From: an uncultured Tolumonas sp. | GTDB taxonomy: Bacteria > Pseudomonadota > Gammaproteobacteria > Enterobacterales > Aeromonadaceae | Assembly: GCF_963556105.2 (NCBI RefSeq) | Contig: NZ_OY829945.1 | Span: forward strand, 973,001-1,037,000 | Length of the DNA stretch: 64,000 bases | Direction of reading: 5' to 3' | In this document: in pieces, positions 9,767 through 16,627 of the stretch | Layout of the letters: each line of letters starts with the position of its first letter | Numbering within the stretch: position 1 is the first letter of the stretch | Program-made: the position numbers and the translations under genes | Notes under the pieces: generated by a model | Databases searched by the model: none | What the model was told of the DNA's origin: nothing | The model's input: only the letters and a program-made list of their open reading frames with translations

Positions 9767-10060
9767 ATGATGGTACTTATCACTTACGATGTCGCATTGA
9801 ATTCAGAGTCAGGTAGCACGCGGTTAAGACATATCGCAAAAATATGCCAAGACTATGGTACTAGGGTGCAATACTCAGTATTTGAGTGTGAGGTTGATCC
9901 CGCCCAGTGGGTCGAGCTGAAAGCCAAATTATTCCGGGAATATGACAAAGAGATTGATAGTCTTCGCTTCTATATGTTGGGGAAAAATTGGCGTGGCAAG
10001 GTAGAACATCACGGAGCCAAACCTGCTGTCGACTTATTTGCTGATACTCTCATCATTTAG
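9767..10060 (+). CDS. cas2: Cas2, structural partner of Cas1
   Basis: A 97-residue Cas2 with a ferredoxin-like fold (VLITYDVALNSESGSTRLRHI, then GTRVQYSVFECEVDPAQW). In the integration complex two Cas1 dimers are bridged by a Cas2 dimer that holds the prespacer. Two ATGs in a row can serve as start, after GAGGGG. It is the last gene of the operon, 175 bp before the first CRISPR repeat. Confidence 0.95.
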   Translation: MMVLITYDVALNSESGSTRLRHIAKICQDYGTRVQYSVFECEVDPAQWVELKAKLFREYDKEIDSLRFYMLGKNWRGKVEHHGAKPAVDLFADTLII

Positions 10061-10235
10061 CCGCTAACCGCTAGTGCTCTTTAAAAATCAGGTATGTTAG
10101 CGGTATCTTAACGTATTGATCTAAAAGTAAATTGCTTCGACGTAAGAATCATTAATCAAATTTATCTATTGATAAGCAATGTGTAGCGGAAATTGTATCA
10201 ATTCGCTAGACTTTTCATGCCTTTGAAAAAAGGCT
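10061..10235 (+). promoter_or_regulatory. CRISPR leader of the type I-C array
   Basis: An A+T-rich 175-bp segment between the cas2 stop and the first repeat. The repeats end in ATTGAAAC, the 3' end expected next to a spacer, so the array is read on the plus strand and this is its leader. An inverted repeat CCGCTAAC (10061-10068) / GTTAGCGG (10096-10103) begins immediately after the cas2 stop and could end the cas transcript. Confidence 0.7.
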
Positions 10236-12746
10236 GTCGCGCTCCGCCCGGGGCGCGTGGATTGAAACAGATTGGTGCTTGATGGATAATTTACCGGACA
10301 ACTCATGTCGCGCTCCGCCCGGGGCGCGTGGATTGAAACTTCTGAACAATCTTCACAAGCGCAAAGCTGACCCGATCGCGCTTTGGGCGCGTGGATTGCG
10401 GCGTAACGAGTATAATTTATTTCGTAATGTCGCGCTCCGCCCGGGGCGCGTGGATTGAAACTTCATCATCTTGGATTTCTTTTGATGATGCTGATGTCGC
10501 GCTCCGCCCGGGGCGCGTGGATTGAAACCTGAAATCGTTTGGCCGTGAAGATCATGAAGCCCGTCGCGCTCCGCCCGGGGCGCGTGGATTGAAACCAAGA
10601 TCGCGGCGATTTCATACGCCAAAAGGTAAGGTCGCGCTCCGCCCGGGGCGCGTGGATTGAAACCTGTTCCTTTTCAAATAAAGACTTACGGTAATCAGTC
10701 GCGCTCCGCCCGGGGCGCGTGGATTGAAACAATACACCAGATCCCCACTTGTCATATGCCGCAAGTCGCGCTCCGCCCGGGGCGCGTGGATTGAAACATT
10801 TTCAAGAAACGATCTAAATACAGCGTGCTCTTGTCGCGCTCCGCCCGGGGCGCGTGGATTGAAACACCGATATTAGTCAGGATGCATCGATACTTTTTAT
10901 GTCGCGCTCCGCCCGGGGCGCGTGGATTGAAACATTGAGATTGCTGTAAAGCGGCTCATCTGCATTGTGTCGCGCTCCGCCCGGGGCGCGTGGATTGAAA
11001 CAAAAGCGGGTCAGGCGAATACTAGATCACTATCTGGTCGCGCTCCGCCCGGGGCGCGTGGATTGAAACAAAACACCGCATGTATGAGCTTGCTCGTTTA
11101 TGGTCGCGCTCCGCCCGGGGCGCGTGGATTGAAACAGCAAGGCGGGGAAGGTGACGTACTACGCTGAGGTCGCGCTCCGCCCGGGGCGCGTGGATTGAAA
11201 CCAATCCGCATTGGTAAATACGGAAGCAATGCATCAAGTCGCGCTCCGCCCGGGGCGCGTGGATTGAAACCTGTCAAAGCTGCTGGCTCTGGATTTGTTA
11301 TCGTGTCGCGCTCCGCCCGGGGCGCGTGGATTGAAACAAATTAAACTGCTTGCACTGGTTGTTGCGCTACTGTCGCGCTCCGCCCGGGGCGCGTGGATTG
11401 AAACATTAATTCGTCAGCTCTTTTGCGTAATACGACAGGTCGCGCTCCGCCCGGGGCGCGTGGATTGAAACAGTAACCTTTGAAGCGACCAATGCAGGTA
11501 AAACGTCGCGCTCCGCCCGGGGCGCGTGGATTGAAACAAGTTCGCAGCTTATCAGAGATAAAAGCTGCCGAGTCGCGCTCCGCCCGGGGCGCGTGGATTG
11601 AAACAGTTTACCCTCCGAATAAAATGCCGCTGAATTGACGTCGCGCTCCGCCCGGGGCGCGTGGATTGAAACAGGACGATTTTTGCACCTTCATCAGTGT
11701 AAATGGGTCGCGCTCCGCCCGGGGCGCGTGGATTGAAACATTGAAGAAGTAGAACCGGGTATGGCGGTCATCGCGTCGCGCTCCGCCCGGGGCGCGTGGA
11801 TTGAAACTGAAAGATACCCGCGAAAAATTGGGTGAATATGGTCGCGCTCCGCCCGGGGCGCGTGGATTGAAACAGGTTGATACATGTGCTGCGGCAGCGT
11901 TCGCAAAGTCGCGCTCCGCCCGGGGCGCGTGGATTGAAACACTAAAGATGGCTGGGAATTCCAAGGTGATGCAAGTCGCGCTCCGCCCGGGGCGCGTGGA
12001 TTGAAACCTAAAAGGTCTTAACTATATAAGGATTTGAAAAAGTCGCGCTCCGCCCGGGGCGCGTGGATTGAAACTTCTGTCTTACTTCGCGCCATCCCGT
12101 TGCCTTTAGTCGCGCTCCGCCCGGGGCGCGTGGATTGAAACTAGGATCTCTACTTTGATCACTTGCGATTGTTTTTGTCGCGCTCCGCCCGGGGCGCGTG
12201 GATTGAAACATGCCTACACTATCAGAGCAGGTTTCAGCTGCAAGTCGCGCTCCGCCCGGGGCGCGTGGATTGAAACCTGTAGAGCCGACAATAGATCAGT
12301 TCGGCGGAATGTCGCGCTCCGCCCGGGGCGCGTGGATTGAAACAAATAGTCAGGATAACGGATATGCTGTCCGAACAAGTCGCGCTCCGCCCGGGGCGCG
12401 TGGATTGAAACCCAATCTCCCAGTCTGCCGGAGGCGTGCCACTTCGTCGCGCTCCGCCCGGGGCGCGTGGATTGAAACATCTCCATCTATGGCGTCGTAA
12501 TGCCCATCACTCGTCGCGCTCCGCCCGGGGCGCGTGGATTGAAACTATAAGAAGTATTCACTGCCGTGGCCGACAAATAGTCGCGCTCCGCCCGGGGCGC
12601 GTGGATTGAAACTGAGTTAACTGACGGGACAATCTGCTGGGCTATCGTCGCGCTCCGCCCGGGGCGCGTGGATTGAAACTATATTTGGGTTTTGCAGCCA
12701 CAACTTGAGTTAGGTCGCGCTCCGCCCGGGGCGCATGGATTGAAAC
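10236..12746 (+). CRISPR. Type I-C CRISPR array: 38 repeats of 33 nt, 37 spacers
   Basis: The repeat starts GTCGCGCTCCGCCC and ends GGGGCGCGTGGATTGAAAC. Its stem CGCGCTCC/GGGGCGCG (one G-U pair) closes a GCCC loop, as expected for Cas5c processing. Spacers are 33-38 nt, mostly 34-35; the first is 38. All repeats look identical except the third (10375-10402), which is strongly degraded, and the last (12714-12746), which has one G-to-A change in GCGCATGG. The terminal mutation marks the trailer end. No two spacers look alike by eye. Confidence 0.98.
10375..10402 (+). repeat. Degenerate third CRISPR repeat
   Basis: This 28-nt unit reads ATCGCGCTTTGGGCGCG then TGGATTGCGGC. Against the consensus it has lost about five bases of the loop side, has substitutions in the stem, and has a changed 3' handle (ATTGCGGC instead of ATTGAAAC). 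The following spacer is only 26 nt. It lies two units from the leader, while the other 36 repeats up to the trailer are intact. Confidence 0.85.
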
Positions 12747-12772
12747 TACATGGAGGTGTTAGTGCGTCACCG

Positions 12773-12859
12773 CATTACTGCCGCACAGGCAGCTTAGAAA
12801 AAACAATACTTTTCTGATTCTTCAGCGCAATACTTACTGTCAAAAAATCTACTTAGAAT
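12773..12859 (+). CRISPR. Fossil type I-F CRISPR repeats (one near-intact, one decayed)
   Basis: Bases 12777-12800 read ACTGCCGCACAGGCAG followed by CTTAGAAA, identical over 24 bases to the 28-nt type I-F repeat of Escherichia and Yersinia as I remember it; counting its first four bases the match is 25 of 28. A second copy starts 59 bases later (ACTG at 12836, CTTAGAA ending at 12858) and matches 15 of 24 positions; I-F arrays have a 60-nt period. The intervening 31-32 bases would be a spacer. No I-F cas gene is in the window. The remnant begins 26 bases after the last I-C repeat. Confidence 0.65.
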
Positions 12860-12920
12860 ATACAGAATGCTGTTCACATTAATGATGTATATGGCATCCC
12901 GTATATACCTGCTTATTTCG

Positions 12921-13169
12921 TTAGAGTTCCGATAGTTGTTCTTCAAATCCGAGTTGGTTTTTTCGTTCGGCTAGTGAAGCACCATACCATCGACGGCGGT
13001 GTCCGCATAGAAAGCAACTGCACGGATGTGGAGTCTTCGACCTCATACCCACTAACACTGGGTCTGGTTTTTCACAATTGGTGGCCCCAAAATGAGTTTG
13101 TTGATAATAACGTTTGAGACGCAGCATGTGATGCCGGCGTAATGCACGTTTTGATTCTGACATTTTCAT
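12921..13169 (-). CDS. Small Cys-rich uncharacterised protein (KRALRRHH...CSCxxC type)
   Basis: An 82-residue basic protein from the ATG at 13169, which has GGAGAGG five bases upstream (13181-13175). It carries KRALRRHHMLRLKRYY near the N-terminus and PCSCFLCGHRRRWYG in the second half. I recognise this as a family of small, unstudied bacterial proteins with a CSCxxC motif that may bind zinc or nucleic acid; its function is unknown. The 5' leader can fold into a three-way junction (13170-13226) covering the ribosome-binding site. It stands alone on the minus strand between the CRISPR remnants and the AbiE pair. Confidence 0.7.
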   Translation of the reverse strand: MKMSESKRALRRHHMLRLKRYYQQTHFGATNCEKPDPVLVGMRSKTPHPCSCFLCGHRRRWYGASLAERKNQLGFEEQLSEL

Positions 13170-13226
13170 TGATACCTCTCCGGTGATGAGAGGCGATCCC
13201 CGCTTCCGGAGATCGCCAGAGTATCA
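13170..13226 (-). promoter_or_regulatory. Candidate cis-regulatory RNA: three-way junction over the start of the small Cys-rich gene
   Basis: Read on the minus strand, TGATAC (13226-13221) pairs with GTATCA (13175-13170) to close a junction. Within it are GCGATC/GATCGC (13216-13211 with 13098+100 to 13193, i.e. 13198-13193) capped by GGAAGC, and CTCTC/GAGAG (13092+100 to 13188 and 13180-13176, i.e. 13192-13188 with 13180-13176) capped by ATCACCG. The GAGAG arm is part of the Shine-Dalgarno GGAGAGG, and the ATG follows the last paired base directly. The first hairpin also contains TCTCCGG, complementary to CCGGAGA over the Shine-Dalgarno, so an alternative fold exists. It does not match a riboswitch class known to me. 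Confidence 0.5.
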
Positions 13227-13308
13227 GCGGAGGGGTAGGTAACAATATGGGATGCAGGTTCATATTAGTACTCTATTGGAATGTATTATCTCAGTGTAAC
13301 TTAGGCAT

Positions 13309-14226
13309 TTATATTCCCAGTCTTTTTTTAAGCTGGTTATAGGCATCAGCATGCTTTTGGGGTGACATCTTTCCAATGTTTTGCAATTTCCAGCGCACTG
13401 CTGGTAGTTTGTCGATATTCGGAAGCCCTAACAGAGACCAGTCTGGTTCACGATTTTTGAATGATAATAAAAATTTTCGTTCTTCTTGTGTCAGTTCGTT
13501 ATTGATGATGTTTACCAATTGCTCTCGTGCATTTGCAAGGTCAGCAAGAGGTATATCGTGTTCTGCCATGTTGCGAAATTCCCCTTCATAGATATTGGAA
13601 ATGTCTTTGAAATGGGGTCTGAGTAGTTCCGTGATAGGACGAGGATGACTGATGATGTACACCAGAAGTGCTTTGCGAAGCTTATCTGTAATTCCTTCGT
13701 TATCAAGTAATTGTTTTATGTCGAAGAGATCTCGGGGATGCTGGCGATCAAGTGCAGCACAGATTTTTCCTGCATATAAATCTTCAAAACTCACCACGGC
13801 AATTTCTGCGAAACCAAATTCGTCTTCAACGGACTCACAGACAGAGATGATTTGAGGCTCGTAAACGGTGCCTCGTAATACAGGTGAGAGTTCAATTTTG
13901 ATTTGAACGCCATCCTTCTCCACCAGCAGACGCAAGGCATCGGCTTTATCCTGAAATGAGCTAGTAACCCGAGTATGAACAATTTGTTCTGTGATATTGG
14001 CCGCTAGGGTATTGAGATTATCCTTGATGGTCTGTAAAGCATCTTGCCTATCCACCATAGGTAGAAAAACCAGATCGATATCTACCGACAGACGTGGAAA
14101 GTCACGAACGAATAAATTAATGGCTGTTCCACCTTTCAGAGCAAAACAATCATGTTGGGCAACAAAGGGTATGATTTGCAGTAGAAGTTGAACCTGGCGG
14201 TAGTAATGACTTTGTCGATCCATCAT
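13309..14226 (-). CDS. abiEii: AbiEii/AbiGii-type nucleotidyltransferase toxin
   Basis: A 305-residue protein of the AbiEii toxin family. The motif FALKGGTAINLFVRDFPRLS followed by VDIDLVFLP (about residues 29-58) is the nucleotidyltransferase GG...DxD active site. In type IV toxin-antitoxin systems AbiEii stops growth; relatives modify tRNA by adding pyrimidine nucleotides. It lies one base downstream of the abiEi stop codon, so the two are co-transcribed on the minus strand. The gene looks full length. Confidence 0.88.
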   Translation of the reverse strand: MMDRQSHYYRQVQLLLQIIPFVAQHDCFALKGGTAINLFVRDFPRLSVDIDLVFLPMVDRQDALQTIKDNLNTLAANITEQIVHTRVTSSFQDKADALRLLVEKDGVQIKIELSPVLRGTVYEPQIISVCESVEDEFGFAEIAVVSFEDLYAGKICAALDRQHPRDLFDIKQLLDNEGITDKLRKALLVYIISHPRPITELLRPHFKDISNIYEGEFRNMAEHDIPLADLANAREQLVNIINNELTQEERKFLLSFKNREPDWSLLGLPNIDKLPAVRWKLQNIGKMSPQKHADAYNQLKKRLGI

Positions 14227-14227
14227 T

Positions 14228-15016
14228 TCACATTTCCTTAGGCACGGTAATTTGCCAAGTTGGTTCTAGTCTGCCGCCTTTAGCAATCAGTCGTTTGCCA
14301 GTTCCCAGCTCATATTGATCTGGGGCCAAATGTTTGAACCAAGCATGTTGGTGTTTCTCAGCAAGCCAGAGGAAGAGTCGTTTTACTTTGATGCTGTCAC
14401 ATGCTTTTAATAAGGCGTCCAACTTGCGAGGTGACAGGTTCGACATTCCCTGCATCAGTTGGTCTGCATGTTCAAAACTGATTTTTTTGGGTACATCGGC
14501 TAAGAGCTCAAGAACGGCTTTTTCTGGACATGAATAATGGAGAGGAGGGCATGACGCTTGCCAAGTGTTTTGTCGGAGATATTTGCGATCTTGCATCACT
14601 GCCTGTGGCCATAAGCGGCGTGTACCATGCCATTCAAATTGTGCGGGAATATCGATTCTGTTCAGCCACCGGGGAAGTGCTGTATCGGAATAGAGCTGTA
14701 TTCTGGGCGTGTTCCCTATGGACATATAGTGTCCGAGGCCTTCGAGTTCTAATGCGCTCAAGCCACCGAGATGGATCGCTAGATCAGACATTATTTGTAA
14801 AGAGGTTACGATGCCTTTCCAGGATAGCCGCATTTCCTGTCTGGCATAAACGCCAGCCACAAGAGGGAGCAGAGTGTGATTTCGTACCGCATTATCTAAA
14901 AAGTGCAGGCTAAATCCTTGTGCTTCCAGCCATGATTTAGTGGCGATCATATCTAAAGGAAGCACTTTTTGTAACTGTCGTCTGGCTTCTGTGTTCAGCA
15001 TCACTAGCCCTGTCAA
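14228..15016 (-). CDS. abiEi: AbiEi-type antitoxin and autorepressor
   Basis: A 262-residue partner of the AbiEii toxin. The N-terminal 70 residues (SWLEAQGFSLHFLDNAVRNH, then LVAGVYARQE) form the winged-helix domain typical of AbiEi. The C-terminal part holds the antitoxin domain (TWQASCPPLHYSCPEKAVLELL). AbiEi proteins repress their own operon by binding inverted repeats upstream. Two matching candidate sites are at 15035-15054 and 15108-15127. The best start may be the ATG at about 15001 (MLNTEARRQ). Confidence 0.85.
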   Translation of the reverse strand: MTGLVMLNTEARRQLQKVLPLDMIATKSWLEAQGFSLHFLDNAVRNHTLLPLVAGVYARQEMRLSWKGIVTSLQIMSDLAIHLGGLSALELEGLGHYMSIGNTPRIQLYSDTALPRWLNRIDIPAQFEWHGTRRLWPQAVMQDRKYLRQNTWQASCPPLHYSCPEKAVLELLADVPKKISFEHADQLMQGMSNLSPRKLDALLKACDSIKVKRLFLWLAEKHQHAWFKHLAPDQYELGTGKRLIAKGGRLEPTWQITVPKEM

Positions 15017-15034
15017 GGTTTAACTATGTGGAAA

Positions 15035-15127
15035 TTTACGTTGATTATTGACGTGTTTAGTTTGTTTTTCAAACCGATAAGCGGGCTTTAGTTTATTTAG
15101 CTTAATTTTTACGTTAGTTATTGCCGT
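15035..15127 (-). promoter_or_regulatory. Paired operator-like repeats upstream of abiEi
   Basis: TTTACGTTGATTATTGACGT (15035-15054) and TTTACGTTAGTTATTGCCGT (15108-15127) agree at 17 of 20 bases. Each is an imperfect palindrome; the second extends to TTTACG...CGTAAA. Start points are 73 bp apart, about seven helical turns. Known AbiEi antitoxins bind two inverted repeats in their promoter, which is what this looks like. Confidence 0.6.
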
Positions 15128-15186
15128 AAATTCAATATTTTTTAAACCACATATCAAAACTTTACTGATGGTCATCAATATATAAA

Positions 15187-16104
15187 TCAGTTCTGTCCAA
15201 ATTTAATCTGAATGACATTATCTGCCCTGACGTCAGAGAACTTAGTAACGTTCTGCTCAATGAAATCTCCCCAGTACAAGAATAGATTTCTTAGTTTTTC
15301 AGCCCTCTGACCCACTTGATAGGTTCGAATCAATCGATCTCTTGGTACATGGTTCAATAACAGCTCAATTAATCGTTCCGGTGCATCAAGATATTCTGCA
15401 CAACCAGTCGCAACACTCCGACGCAAATCATGTGGAGAAAACCTTTCAATCTCTGCACAATATTTTAGCCGAACTCGTTCTAATGCCCGTGTAATTGCAT
15501 CTCCAGTAATTGGTGAACCTGGCTTGCTGGTGGATTCAAAGGCGTAATTGCTTTCAGATAAAATTCTTTGACGTTTCAGAAGCGATAGAGCAAGAGGGTG
15601 CAATGTTACAATATGGCTTTTACCATTTTTGGTTTCAGGGATCGTCCAGCGATCACCATCGATTTGATCCCAACGCATTTCCGCAGCTTCAGAACGACGA
15701 ACACCAGTGAGAATAAGTAGACGTAAGACATTGGCAATGGAATGAGATAGTACTGCACTGGATGCTATGCCATTGCCACCAGCAGCCAATGAACCACCAC
15801 CAGAAATTGCATGATCAAGAGCTTGCCAAAAAAGTTGTAATTCATCTTTAGGCAACCAACGCTCCTTAGGTTTTCCCATAGAAGCACCAAACATTGCAGG
15901 TTTGAGTAATCTAGCCGGATTGATCTCAATGTAACCCTGCAAGCTTGCATGGTCGAGTGTCATATTGAGCAGAATAAGACCTTTTCGGACTGCTTCAGAA
16001 CTGGTTTTACGGATCTGGCTAAGTTGTTCATAAATAAATGCGCGCGATATATCGCAGATGCGAATCTGTCCGAAAGCTTTCTCTAAGTAGCGGTGGCAGA
16101 GCGG
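15187..16104 (-). pseudogene. Phage-type (P4-like) tyrosine integrase, 5'-truncated
   Basis: The C-terminal catalytic domain is present: NVLRLLILTGVRRSEAAEMRW carries the first catalytic Arg, IERFSPHDLRRSVATG the His-x-x-Arg, and YLDAPERLIELLLNHVP follows. The final Tyr appears in the RLIRTYQVGQ segment. The nearest ATG is at 15963, but the frame continues in family-like sequence (YLEKAFGQIRICDISRAFIY) without a start to a stop at 16105-16107. The N-terminal arm-binding domain (DUF4102 in P4 integrases) is missing. The break coincides with an inverted repeat starting at 16082. It probably once moved the island and is now dead. Confidence 0.82.
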
Positions 16105-16152
16105 TTATTTACACTACTCACCTTAGCTGTAATTGTTCAGCCACTACTTAGA
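16082..16152. repeat. Inverted repeat of insertion-element type at the integrase break
   Basis: TCTAAGTAGCGGTGGC (16082-16097) and GCCACTACTTAGA (16140-16152) form an inverted repeat with 9 bp perfect outer arms and a TGGC/GCCA inner match. The 71-bp unit sits where the integrase reading frame loses its N-terminus. This resembles a residue of a small insertion element or its terminal repeats. No transposase is present. Confidence 0.4.
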
Positions 16153-16192
16153 CGAAAAAGCTCTTCAAGCTGAGGAAATTAGAACGCATAGA

Positions 16193-16218
16193 TTGGCAAC
16201 TGATAAGTAAGTTGCCAA
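16193..16218. repeat. Perfect 9-bp inverted repeat
   Basis: TTGGCAACT (16193-16201) and AGTTGCCAA (16210-16218) flank an 8-base loop. It has no U-run, so it is not a standard terminator. It lies in the non-coding debris between the broken integrase and the PhoH gene. Confidence 0.5.
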
Positions 16219-16261
16219 TTAATTTATCTAATTGTGAGTTACTGACAGTATTCCAGATGGC

Positions 16262-16289
16262 TTCTTCCCCACGTCGGTGGGGGTGTTCA
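16262..16289 (+). repeat. Solitary CRISPR-like repeat of type I-E character
   Basis: The segment TCTTCCCCACGTCGGTGGGG followed by GTGTT holds a CCCCAC-GTCG-GTGGGG hairpin. It resembles the 28-nt I-E repeats of the form CTTCCCCACGC..GTGGGGGTGTTTC known from Vibrio-like bacteria; I count 23 of 28 positions from memory. No second copy is seen 60-61 bases to either side. It could instead be an unrelated hairpin. Confidence 0.4.
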
Positions 16290-16627
16290 TGTGTTCATTC
16301 AGCTATCGGAGCAAAAACAGCAGACCCTTTAAGCCGCAGGTATTGTTATCAAAAATTAACCTTTGATTGCTGATCAAGATTGAGCAATAGTTAAGATGCT
16401 GCTGTCATTATTTCTTGGAACTGATAGGCCGTTTTTTCGAAAATAGTCTTTAATGCAAGATACAAACTTGGCGGTGTATCACATGGTGTATCACAAAACT
16501 GAAATATTCATGAGGTAGTTTGTTACATAGTCTATATTTATCATATAGATGTGATTTTTAGATCACTTGGGTGTGTTGTAACTGACATGTATTTGTCATC
16601 TGGCACACCAGCCAAAGGAGGCTGCCT
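16290..16627. other. Non-coding island edge and phoH promoter region
   Basis: No convincing gene. A tandem 11-bp repeat GGTGTATCACA occurs at 16473-16483 and 16485-16495; such tandem arm-like sites often accompany P4-type integrase attachment regions, which is inference here. A palindrome GTGAT-N6-ATCAC lies near 16551-16566. A strong Shine-Dalgarno AAAGGAGG (16614-16621) serves the PhoH gene. Confidence 0.4.

Noticed and set aside
10104-10235. IHF site in the CRISPR leader
   Set aside because: Candidate WATCAA words are present, but the TTR half is absent at the required distance.
10353-12500. Many open frames across the CRISPR array, with repeated motifs such as SIHAPRAERD or RSARGAWIE
   Set aside because: They are translations of the 33-nt repeat, whose unit length of about 67-68 bases lets frames stay open. 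Such false proteins are common in databases.
12773-12859. CRISPR-associated Tn7-like transposon (type I-F3) as source of the I-F repeats
   Set aside because: No tnsA, tnsB, tnsC, tniQ or I-F cas gene is found in the window, and the flanks show no Tn7-type ends that I can see.
12896-12919. A third I-F repeat one more period downstream
   Set aside because: Only about 8 of 24 bases agree, no better than chance, although a GCTTA lies at the right distance.
13170-13226. Hammerhead or other self-cleaving ribozyme in the three-way junction
   Set aside because: The CUGAUGA and GAAA core elements are missing on both strands.
16547-16566. CRP site upstream of the PhoH gene (TGTGA...TCACT)
   Set aside because: The half-sites are separated by eight bases instead of six.
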